Notes under the pieces: model-generated
What the model saw: only the letters and a program-made list of their open reading frames with translations
What the model was told of the DNA's origin: nothing
Database searches by the model: none
Program-made: the position numbers and the translations under genes
Assembly: GCA_937936215.1 (NCBI GenBank)
Contig: CALGWX010000194.1
Location: 1-11,757, forward strand
Direction: 5' to 3'
Source of the DNA: an uncultured Burkholderiaceae bacterium
GTDB lineage: Bacteria > Pseudomonadota > Gammaproteobacteria > Burkholderiales > Burkholderiaceae_F
Length of the DNA stretch: 11,757 nt
Part shown: positions 4,965 to 11,757 of the stretch, one piece after another
Layout of the letters: every line of letters begins with the position of its first letter
How positions within the stretch are numbered: the stretch's first letter is position 1

Positions 4965-7900
4965 TTACGCGACCGCGCGCTCGCCCAGGTAGGTGCGCAT
5001 CAGCGCCAGCAGCTCGTCGTCCTGGTAGGGCTTGCCGAGGTAGGCGTTGACGCCGAGTTCGAGCGCCATGCGGCGGTGCTTGTCGGCGGTGCGCGAGGTG
5101 ATCATCACGATCGGGATCGAGCGCGTCAGTTCGTTGCCGCGCACGTGGCGGGTGAGGTCGAAGCCGTCCATCCGCGGCATCTCGATGTCGACCAACATCA
5201 CGTCCGGCCGCACGTCCTGCAGCTGGCGCACGGCCTCCACCCCGTCCTTGGCCAGCAGCACCTCGTAGCCGCTGCGCTCCAGCAGGCGCTGGGTCACGCG
5301 GCGCACCGTCAGCGAGTCGTCGACCACCATGACGAGCGGCGCGGCCGCCAGCGTCACTGCCGCCTCGTGGTCCGGCGCAGCCGGGGCGGGCGACTGCGGC
5401 ACGGCGCCGGCGCGATGGGTCAGCTGCGGCGGCTCCGGTGCGCGCACGATCAGCTGCACCGGGTTGACGATCAACACGATCTCGCCGTTGCCCAGGATGG
5501 TCGCGCCGAGGATGCCGGCCAGGCACGCCACCTGCGGCCCGACGTTCTTGACCACCACTTCCTGGTTGGTCGAGACCTCGTCGGCGATCACGGCCATGCG
5601 GTCCTCGCCCGAGCGCAGCAGCAGCACCGGAACCTGCCGCCCCTCGCGCAGCGTCATGTCCTCGCCGACCAGCTGCGCCAGCGTGCGCAGCGTGACCAGC
5701 CCCGCCTCCGGCAGGTCGATCGTGCCCTCGGCGATCGCCTCGGCGGCGTCCTCTGGCAGCAGCCGGCGAACATGCTCGACCATGCCGGCCGGGATCGCGT
5801 AGCGGCGGCCGCCGACCGACGCCAGCACGACCTGGGTGACGGTCAGCGTCAGCGGCAGGTTCAGCGTGAAGCGGGTGCCGCGGCCGGCCTCGGAGGCGAT
5901 CGCGATGCGGCCGCCGAAGGCGAGCATCTCCGAGCGCACCACGTCCAGCCCGACGCCGCGGCCGGCCAGCTCGGTGACCGTCTCGGCGGTGGACAGGCCC
6001 GGCGCGAAGACGAGGTCCATCAGCTCGCGGTCGGTCGGCTGCTGGTCGGCGCGCAGGATGCCGGCGGCGAGCGCCTTGGCGCGGATGCGCTGCAGGTCGA
6101 GCCCGGCGCCGTCGTCGGCCACCACGATGACGATCTCGTTGCCCTCCTGGCGCACCTCGAGGCGCAGCTCGCCGGTCTCCGGCTTGCCGGCGGCGCGGCG
6201 CACCGCCGGCGGCTCCAGGCCGTGCACGATCGCGTTGCGGACCATGTGCTCCAGCGGCCCGACCATGCGCTCGAGCACGACGCGGTCGAGCTCGGTCTTG
6301 CCGCCGCGGATGTCGACGTTGATCCGCTTGCCGACTTCCTTGGCCGCCTGCCTGGCGACGCGGTAGATCCGCTCGGCGATGCTGGCAAATGGCACCAGCC
6401 GCACCCGCATCAGCTGCTGCTGCAGCTCGCGGGTGAGGCGGTACTGCGCCGACAGGTCGGCCTCGCTCGTCTGCAGGCCCTTGAGCATCGACGACTGGAT
6501 GGTGGCGACATCCTCGACGGACTCGGCGATCATCCGCGTCAGTTCCTGCAGCCGCGTGAAGCGGTCGAACTCCAGCGGGTCGAAGCTCGCCGCCTCCTGC
6601 TCGAGCTTCTCCGAGCGCGCCTGGATCTGCGCCTCGGCCTGGATCGCCAGCTCCCGCATCTGCGAGCGCAAGCGCTGGATGTTGTCGTGCAGGTCGGCGA
6701 GTGCCGCGCGCACCGTCGCCGTGTGGTTTTCGACCCGCGAGCGCGCGATCAGCACCTCGCCGGCCTGATCGACCAGGCGGTCGAGCACGTCGGCGCGCAC
6801 GCGGACGAACGATTGCGCTGCCGCCTCGGCGGCTTCCTCGGCCGCCTCGGTCGCGACCGGGCGCAGGACGGGCGCGGCGGGCTGCGCCGCCGGCGCCGCG
6901 GCCTCGGCCGCCGCCCGCGCGGGCAGCGCCGGCACCCCGACCGACTTGCCCTGCTGCAGCCCCTCGAAGAGGGTGACCGCGATGTCGTAGCGGGCCAGCA
7001 GGTCGTCAGCGAAGTCGGGCGGCAACTCGGGCAGGCCGATCGCCGCTTCGACGCGCGACTCCATGTCGTGCATCAGCTCGCCCAGGCGCATCGCGCCGGC
7101 CATCCGGGCGCTGCCCTTGACCGTGTGCAGCAGCCGCATCAGCTCGCGCAGCGGGGCCGGTTCGCCGGGCTGGGTGGCGATGGCGCGCAGCCGGCTGCCC
7201 GCCAGCGGCAGCAATTCGGCGGCCTCGGCGAGGAACACCGGCAGCAGGTCGGCATCGAGGTCGTCGGCGACAACCAGCGCGGGCTGCGCGGTGGCTTCCT
7301 TGACCGGTTCGCCGCCCTGCGCGGCCGCCGCGGCGCGAGCGGCGGCGGCTTCGGCCTGCTCGGCCGGGCGTTCGGCGACGTGCCCGCGCTCGGGCCGACC
7401 CACCGGCTGGGCCGCCTCGTCTGCCGCGCTTGCCAGCGGCGAGGCGTCGATCTCGGGGGTGGTGGCGGCGGCGAAGGCGGCGATCGCCTCATCGATTCGG
7501 TCGGCGACGGGCTGCGAAACCGCCTGATCCATGGCCTCGGGGGCGGCAAGCGTCTCGTGGCCGTCGACCGCAGCGGCGTCCGAGGCCAAGGAGTCGGCGC
7601 CAGCCGACGCCGACGGCGCCGAAGCTTCGCCGGTCCGCGCGCGGCGCTCTCGCAACTCGTCGACCAGAGCGCGGATCGCCGCGACTTCCTCGACCGCAGG
7701 CGGCGGATAGATGCCGGCGGCGAACTGGTGCAGCATGCCGCGGATGCGCTCGAGCGTGCTTTCGACGAGGTCGAACTGCGGCGCGTCCAGCACCGGCTGT
7801 CCGTCCGCTGTCGGCGACTGCAGTTCGTGCAACAGGTCGTCGAGCGGATCGGCGAGTGCCCAGACCGTCTGCAGGCCGACGGTGGCGGTGATGCCCGCCA

Positions 7901-10856
7901 GCGAATGCGCCGAGCGCAGGCCCTCGGCCGAGGCGGGGCGGGCCGGTTCGAAGCGCCACTCGGCAACGTCGCGCGCCAGCGCGCGCAGCGTGTCGTCGGC
8001 TTCGCCGAGGAAGATGTTGTACAGGGCGTGGCTGATCGCCAGCGGGCCGATGCGGCGCAGCTCCTCGCGGGCGGCGCCCGTTTCGGCCATTGCGGGCGCG
8101 TCGAGCCCGGCGGCGGTGTCGTCGAGGAATTCGGCGAGGAGGGTTTCGGCGGCCTCCGGCGCCGCGGGCGCTTCGACCTTCGGCTCCGCGACCTGCGGCT
8201 CTTCGAGCCGCGGCGTCTCGGCGGCCGGGACACGCGGGACCTCGGGCGCGACGGCTTCGGCCGGTATCGAAAGCGAGTCGATCGCCTGCAGGATGTCGAA
8301 GTCGGCCGCCGGCGGCACGACGGCCTTTTCGGCCGGCGGCAGCAGGGCTGCGTCGATCGCGAACGGTTGCCCTTCGCGGACACGCTGCGCCGCCTCGGCG
8401 AGCGGCCGCGAATCGATCGCCGACGCCGGGTCGGAGCGGACCCGCTGCAGCCAGTCGGCGAGGATCGCGCGCGCGGCTGCCGCCAGCGCGATGAGGTCGG
8501 CGGTGGCGGCGCGTTCCTGCGACAGCCAGGCATTGAACGTCTGCTCGACCGCCCACGCCCCTTCGCCGAACTGGGCCAGCCCCACCATGCGGCTGGATCC
8601 CTTCAACGTGTGGAAGCCGCGCCGCACGGTGGTCAGCAGGGCCTGGTCGCCCGGCTTGGCGCGGAGGGCCTCCAGCTGCTGCTCGATCGCCGCAAGCACG
8701 TCGGCGGCTTCCTCGACGAAGATGCCGAGCAGTTCTTCGTCGACGGCCGCTTGCGACGCCGGCAGCGCCGCTGCCGGTGCGGGCGTCGCAGGCGCCGCCG
8801 TCGTTGTCGGGCCAACGGTCTGCACCAGTCGCGCCGCCAGCTCGGCGCCCGGCTGCTCCAGGTACTGGCGCGCCAGCGCGATCGCCTCGCGGGCCATCGA
8901 CTTCATCGCTGCGTCGTCGAGCAGGTCGGCGTCGTTGGCCAGTTGCTGCGCCGCCTCCAGCAGCGCGTGGGCGCCATCGAGATCGGCGCTGGCGGCTGCG
9001 GCCAGCCGTGCTGCCAGTTCGCGCGCCTTCTCGAGATGGCCGCGGGCGGCGGTCTCGACGTTGTCCTCCGCGACCTCGGCGTCGCCGCCACCGCTGTACA
9101 CCGGGTACTCGTCGTGCTCGTCGTCGAGCCCGGGCGCGGCGTGTGAAGTCGCCAGATCGGCGTGGAAAACGGCCGCGGCCGGATCCCAGCCGAAGCGGCG
9201 GCGCGCGGCGTCGCCTTCGCTGTGCAGCGTCCCGATGAAGAAGCCGACCGCGCCGAGGTTGCCGGCCAGGCGCGCGAAATCCGCGGCGTCTGCCGGTGCG
9301 GCCGGCTCGGCATAGCGAGCCACCGTCGCGCGCGCGTCTTCGAGGGCGGCCACCGCGTCGTCGAAGCCCAGCAGCGACATCACGCTGGCCATCTGCTCCA
9401 GCGAGCCCACCAGCGCGCCGAGTTCGCCGCGCTCGGCGGGGTCGCGGAAGAAGCGGTCCAGGGGCTGCTCGACCTCACGCAGCAGCCCGGTCAGCTCGGC
9501 GATGACCGTCTGCATCGTCAGCCGGTCCTGCGTCTTGCGGGCGAGTTCGCTGAGCCAGGGTTCGACCGTCGCCGGCGCCTGGCCGCGGCGGGCCAGCCGC
9601 AGCCGCTCGATCATCGCGCGGGCGCGGCCGTCGAAGTCTTCGTCGAGGTTCGGCAGATCGTCGACCCCGAGATCGACCAGCAGCAGCGCGGTGGCGATCT
9701 CGATGGCCAGCGGCTCGCGCAGCGACAGCGGCGCCTGCGGCACCTCGGCGGCGACCTGGCCCACCTCGTTCAGTAGCGCGTCGAAGGACGACAGCTCGAG
9801 CGCCGCCGCTCCATCGCGCGCGGCGGCCAGATGCCGGAAGAACGGCGCCGGGTCGGCGCCCGCGGCGGCTTCATTCCAGGCCGACTTGGCCTCGGCCAGC
9901 CGCTGCTTCAGGGCGCGGATGCGGTCGGCATCGAGCAGAACGAGGTTGGAGCGCTCGTAGTCGGCCGGCAGCAGGGCGTCGAGGTCGAAGAGGTTGCGCA
10001 CCTCGGCAATGCGGGCCACCCGCGCGTCGGCGCGGCTGGTGTAGTACAGCGCGTCGACCAGCAGCCGCTCCGCGACCTCGGTGCCGCCCTCGATCAGTCG
10101 CCGAAGCTGGAGGTTGACGCGGGCCAGTACGCGCTTCAGCCCGACGTCGACCGGCACCGCGTCGGCTTCCAGCGCGTCGAGCAACCCCCGCACGACCCAC
10201 CAGAAGGTGCGCGCCAGGCCGCGCTGCGGCAGCTTTTCCAGGTCGTGCAGCGCATCGCGCATGTCGCGGCGCGCCTCCGGGTTGGACGAATCGCGCAGGA
10301 AGCGCAGCAGCGCGCCCTCGAAGCGGGCGCGCCGCACGCGCAACTGGTCGGCGGTCATCGGTAGCACGCCCAGGGCGCGCAGCGCTGGCCGCCGGGTCAG
10401 GACGGGGAACAGCAGGTCGGCCGGGTGCGCCCGCGGCGCGTTCGATGCCTGCTGCAGCTCGCGATAGTGCGAGAACAGCCGGATCGGCTGGTCGGCGCGG
10501 CCGGCGCGCAGCCCCTCGAGGTAGGCCACCAGCGCCCGCAGCGCTTCCTCGAGCGTGCGCGCACCGTCGTCGGTGCACTCGCCGGGTGAGGCTTCCCAAT
10601 GTTTGACCAGGCGCTCGGTGGCGTCGAGCATGCGGGCCGCGCCCCGCAGGTCGAGCATACGCACCGCGCCAGCGGCCTGGTGCAGCTGCTCGCGCGCTTC
10701 GCGCAACGCGTCGCCGTCGGCCGAGCGAGCGAGGAAGCGGCGCACGGCGGCAACGGCCGCCTCGGCGGTGGTACGGATCTCGCCGATCATCCAGCCGAGC
10801 GGCGCCGCGTCTGCTTCCGGCGCGATCACCACCTGCGGCATCGTCATGTCGCCCAT
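4965..10856 (-). CDS. chpA: ChpA/PilL-type hybrid chemotaxis histidine kinase (type IV pilus Chp system)
   Basis: Giant cytoplasmic CheA-family kinase, 1963 residues. Domains in order: an alpha-helical N-terminal region (1-690) with a degenerate HPt-like site at H59 (HQAAGAVRML); an HPt domain at H749 (FHTLKGSSRMVG); an HPt-like domain at H984 (HSLAGITATVG, usual Lys replaced by Ala); an HPt domain at H1244 (HTVKGSARMAG); a dimerisation region from about 1348 (FVRVRADVLDRLVDQ) with a long coiled coil; the ATPase with N box HMVRN at 1537-1541, G1 box DDGAGLD at 1581-1587 and G2 box GRGVGLD at 1632-1638; a CheW-like domain (about 1668-1805); and a C-terminal receiver with D1846, D1847, phospho-acceptor D1890, T1920 and K1942. 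Ala/Pro/Glu-rich linkers lie at about 676-704, 868-905, 1165-1185 and 1309-1347. The ATG at 10856 has GAGG five bases upstream; ATGs at 10847 and 10841 are alternatives. It follows pilJ by 18 bases. In Pseudomonas, ChpA phosphorylates PilG and PilH. Shorter than P. aeruginosa ChpA (about 2470 residues). Confidence 0.95.
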   Translation of the reverse strand: MGDMTMPQVVIAPEADAAPLGWMIGEIRTTAEAAVAAVRRFLARSADGDALREAREQLHQAAGAVRMLDLRGAARMLDATERLVKHWEASPGECTDDGARTLEEALRALVAYLEGLRAGRADQPIRLFSHYRELQQASNAPRAHPADLLFPVLTRRPALRALGVLPMTADQLRVRRARFEGALLRFLRDSSNPEARRDMRDALHDLEKLPQRGLARTFWWVVRGLLDALEADAVPVDVGLKRVLARVNLQLRRLIEGGTEVAERLLVDALYYTSRADARVARIAEVRNLFDLDALLPADYERSNLVLLDADRIRALKQRLAEAKSAWNEAAAGADPAPFFRHLAAARDGAAALELSSFDALLNEVGQVAAEVPQAPLSLREPLAIEIATALLLVDLGVDDLPNLDEDFDGRARAMIERLRLARRGQAPATVEPWLSELARKTQDRLTMQTVIAELTGLLREVEQPLDRFFRDPAERGELGALVGSLEQMASVMSLLGFDDAVAALEDARATVARYAEPAAPADAADFARLAGNLGAVGFFIGTLHSEGDAARRRFGWDPAAAVFHADLATSHAAPGLDDEHDEYPVYSGGGDAEVAEDNVETAARGHLEKARELAARLAAAASADLDGAHALLEAAQQLANDADLLDDAAMKSMAREAIALARQYLEQPGAELAARLVQTVGPTTTAAPATPAPAAALPASQAAVDEELLGIFVEEAADVLAAIEQQLEALRAKPGDQALLTTVRRGFHTLKGSSRMVGLAQFGEGAWAVEQTFNAWLSQERAATADLIALAAAARAILADWLQRVRSDPASAIDSRPLAEAAQRVREGQPFAIDAALLPPAEKAVVPPAADFDILQAIDSLSIPAEAVAPEVPRVPAAETPRLEEPQVAEPKVEAPAAPEAAETLLAEFLDDTAAGLDAPAMAETGAAREELRRIGPLAISHALYNIFLGEADDTLRALARDVAEWRFEPARPASAEGLRSAHSLAGITATVGLQTVWALADPLDDLLHELQSPTADGQPVLDAPQFDLVESTLERIRGMLHQFAAGIYPPPAVEEVAAIRALVDELRERRARTGEASAPSASAGADSLASDAAAVDGHETLAAPEAMDQAVSQPVADRIDEAIAAFAAATTPEIDASPLASAADEAAQPVGRPERGHVAERPAEQAEAAAARAAAAAQGGEPVKEATAQPALVVADDLDADLLPVFLAEAAELLPLAGSRLRAIATQPGEPAPLRELMRLLHTVKGSARMAGAMRLGELMHDMESRVEAAIGLPELPPDFADDLLARYDIAVTLFEGLQQGKSVGVPALPARAAAEAAAPAAQPAAPVLRPVATEAAEEAAEAAAQSFVRVRADVLDRLVDQAGEVLIARSRVENHTATVRAALADLHDNIQRLRSQMRELAIQAEAQIQARSEKLEQEAASFDPLEFDRFTRLQELTRMIAESVEDVATIQSSMLKGLQTSEADLSAQYRLTRELQQQLMRVRLVPFASIAERIYRVARQAAKEVGKRINVDIRGGKTELDRVVLERMVGPLEHMVRNAIVHGLEPPAVRRAAGKPETGELRLEVRQEGNEIVIVVADDGAGLDLQRIRAKALAAGILRADQQPTDRELMDLVFAPGLSTAETVTELAGRGVGLDVVRSEMLAFGGRIAIASEAGRGTRFTLNLPLTLTVTQVVLASVGGRRYAIPAGMVEHVRRLLPEDAAEAIAEGTIDLPEAGLVTLRTLAQLVGEDMTLREGRQVPVLLLRSGEDRMAVIADEVSTNQEVVVKNVGPQVACLAGILGATILGNGEIVLIVNPVQLIVRAPEPPQLTHRAGAVPQSPAPAAPDHEAAVTLAAAPLVMVVDDSLTVRRVTQRLLERSGYEVLLAKDGVEAVRQLQDVRPDVMLVDIEMPRMDGFDLTRHVRGNELTRSIPIVMITSRTADKHRRMALELGVNAYLGKPYQDDELLALMRTYLGERAVA

Positions 10857-10861
10857 GTGCG

Positions 10862-10865
10862 CCTC
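10862..10865 (-). promoter_or_regulatory. Ribosome binding site of chpA
   Basis: GAGG on the minus strand (10865 to 10862) is five bases before the ATG at 10856, inside the short pilJ-chpA gap. It supports the first of three closely spaced in-frame ATGs as the start. Confidence 0.45.
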
Positions 10866-10874
10866 GCGCTTGCC

Positions 10875-11757
10875 TCAGGCGACCCGGAAGCGGGCCACCG
10901 ACTCCTTCAGTTCGCGTGCCAGGCCGGCCAGCTGGCCGATGGCCTCGGTAGCCCGCCGCGTGCCCTCGGTGGTCTGCTCGTTGACGCCGAGCAGGCGCTC
11001 GATCGCGTGCGCCACGCCATCGGCCGAGCTGGCCTGCTCCTGCGCGCTGCCGGCGATGCGCTCGATCAGCTCCGCCAGCTGGCGCGAGACGCGGCCGATG
11101 TCCGCCAGCGCCTTGCCGGCGGCATCCGACAGCTTGGTGCCCTCGACCACGCCCTGCGTGCTCTTTTCCATCGCCGCCACCGCGTCCTGGGTGTCGGTCT
11201 GGATGGTCTTGACCAGCGCCGCGATCTGCTTGGCCGCCTCGGCCGAGCGGTCGGCCAGCCGCTGCACTTCCTCGGCCACGACCGAGAAGCCGCGGCCGGC
11301 CTCGCCGGCGGCGGCGGCCTGGATGGCCGCGTTCAGCGCCAGCACGTTGGTCTGCTCGGTGATGTCGGAGATCAGCTCGACGATCTCGCCGATCTCCTGC
11401 GAGCTCTCGCCCAGGCGCTTGATCCGCTTCGCGGTCTCCTGGATCTGCTCGCGGATCTCGTTCATGCCGGCGATCTGGTTGTACACGGCACGCTGGCCGC
11501 GCTCGGCGGTTTCCAGCGACACCCGCGCCACCTGCGCCGACTCGCCGGCGGCGCGCGAGACTTCGCCGATCCGAGCCGTCATCTGCAGCACGTTGGCGCC
11601 GGTGTCCTTCAGCTCGCGGGCCTGTTCCTCGGCGGCGGTCATCAGCTGCGCGGCGACCTCGTTCGCCGCCGACGAGGCGGCATTGACCTGCTCGGCGGCG
11701 CCGTTGATCCGGCCGACCAGCCCGCGCAACTCCTCGACCGTGTAGTTCACCGTGTCG
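10875..11757 (-). CDS. pilJ: PilJ-type methyl-accepting chemotaxis protein, partial (N-terminus beyond window)
   Basis: C-terminal signalling half of the type IV pilus chemoreceptor PilJ; about 294 codons are visible and the frame is open to the right edge. The GTG at 11750 is internal, since the frame continues upstream as Asp-Thr-Val-Asn-Tyr. The product is a long alpha-helical coiled-coil hairpin. Its tip has the canonical MCP kinase-contact sequence EQTNVLALNAAIQAAAAGEA, then GRGFSVVAEEVQRLADRS (about 11260-11370). AALVKTIQTDTQDAVAAM and KSTQGVVEGTKLSDAAG after it are PilJ-like and are the reason for the specific call rather than a generic receptor. Membrane segments and the sensory domain lie outside the window. 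The C-terminus FRVA has no NWETF-type tether for CheR. In Pseudomonas, PilJ links pilus state to ChpA; here chpA follows after 18 bases, supporting the assignment. Confidence 0.92.
   Translation of the reverse strand, partial: DTVNYTVEELRGLVGRINGAAEQVNAASSAANEVAAQLMTAAEEQARELKDTGANVLQMTARIGEVSRAAGESAQVARVSLETAERGQRAVYNQIAGMNEIREQIQETAKRIKRLGESSQEIGEIVELISDITEQTNVLALNAAIQAAAAGEAGRGFSVVAEEVQRLADRSAEAAKQIAALVKTIQTDTQDAVAAMEKSTQGVVEGTKLSDAAGKALADIGRVSRQLAELIERIAGSAQEQASSADGVAHAIERLLGVNEQTTEGTRRATEAIGQLAGLARELKESVARFRVA

Noticed and set aside
7300..7360. Ala/Glu-rich repetitive stretch in chpA as a possible repeat expansion
   Set aside because: At the DNA level it is not a regular tandem repeat, and it fits a flexible inter-domain linker, several of which occur in this protein.
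4776..9146. A 1456-codon open frame on the plus strand, antisense to chpA
   Set aside because: It is exactly codon-aligned with chpA, so it stays open as long as chpA avoids TTA, CTA and TCA codons, which GC-rich genes rarely use. It ends where chpA uses TCA (Ser in TSHAAPG). Its product is Arg/His/Asp/Leu-rich with no family motif, whereas chpA has a complete set of kinase motifs.

Overview
This is an ordinary-looking chromosomal window from a very GC-rich proteobacterium. The gene content (a class II PyrC followed by a DUF3025 protein, a type 2 PyrF, and a PilJ-ChpA pilus chemotaxis pair) suggests a betaproteobacterium, most likely Burkholderiales. That placement rests on recognising protein families, not on a database search. 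I found no rRNA or tRNA gene, insertion sequence, CRISPR array, phage or plasmid gene, and no clear sign of recent transfer.

Layout, left to right. (1) Positions 1-603, minus strand: the N-terminal two thirds of an exported M23 metallopeptidase, cut by the window edge before the second zinc-ligand motif. (2) Positions 604-923: a divergent intergenic region with small inverted repeats and a -10-like hexamer close to pyrC. (3) Positions 924-3843, plus strand: a tightly packed three-gene unit, pyrC - DUF3025 gene - denD-like dehydrogenase. Each downstream start overlaps the upstream stop by 4 bases (GTGA and ATGA), which suggests translational coupling. (4) Positions 3871-4689, minus strand: pyrF, convergent with denD and only 27 bases from it. 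(5) Positions 4690-4964: intergenic, with a perfect 12-bp hairpin plus TTTT that reads as the terminator of the operon to the right, followed by a possible pyrF promoter. (6) Positions 4965-11757, minus strand: chpA (1963 codons, a giant CheA-type hybrid kinase) and, 18 bases upstream of it in transcription order, the 3' part of pilJ, which runs off the right edge.

How the genes fit together. PyrC (dihydroorotase) and PyrF (orotidine 5'-phosphate decarboxylase) are the third and sixth steps of UMP synthesis, here in convergent units. The DUF3025 protein and the DenD-like D-erythronate dehydrogenase have no known role in pyrimidine synthesis, so their coupling to pyrC is the oddest part of the left half. 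PilJ and ChpA are the receptor and kinase of the Chp/Pil system, which in Pseudomonas controls type IV pili, twitching and surface sensing. Here no pilK-like methyltransferase gene lies between pilJ and chpA, and no chpB/chpC follows before the terminator.

No new biological system is evident. The observations most worth a second look are the denD-like gene in the pyrC unit, the HPt-like sites of ChpA that lack the usual lysine, the possibly leaderless start of pyrC, and the repeat-rich divergent intergenic region.
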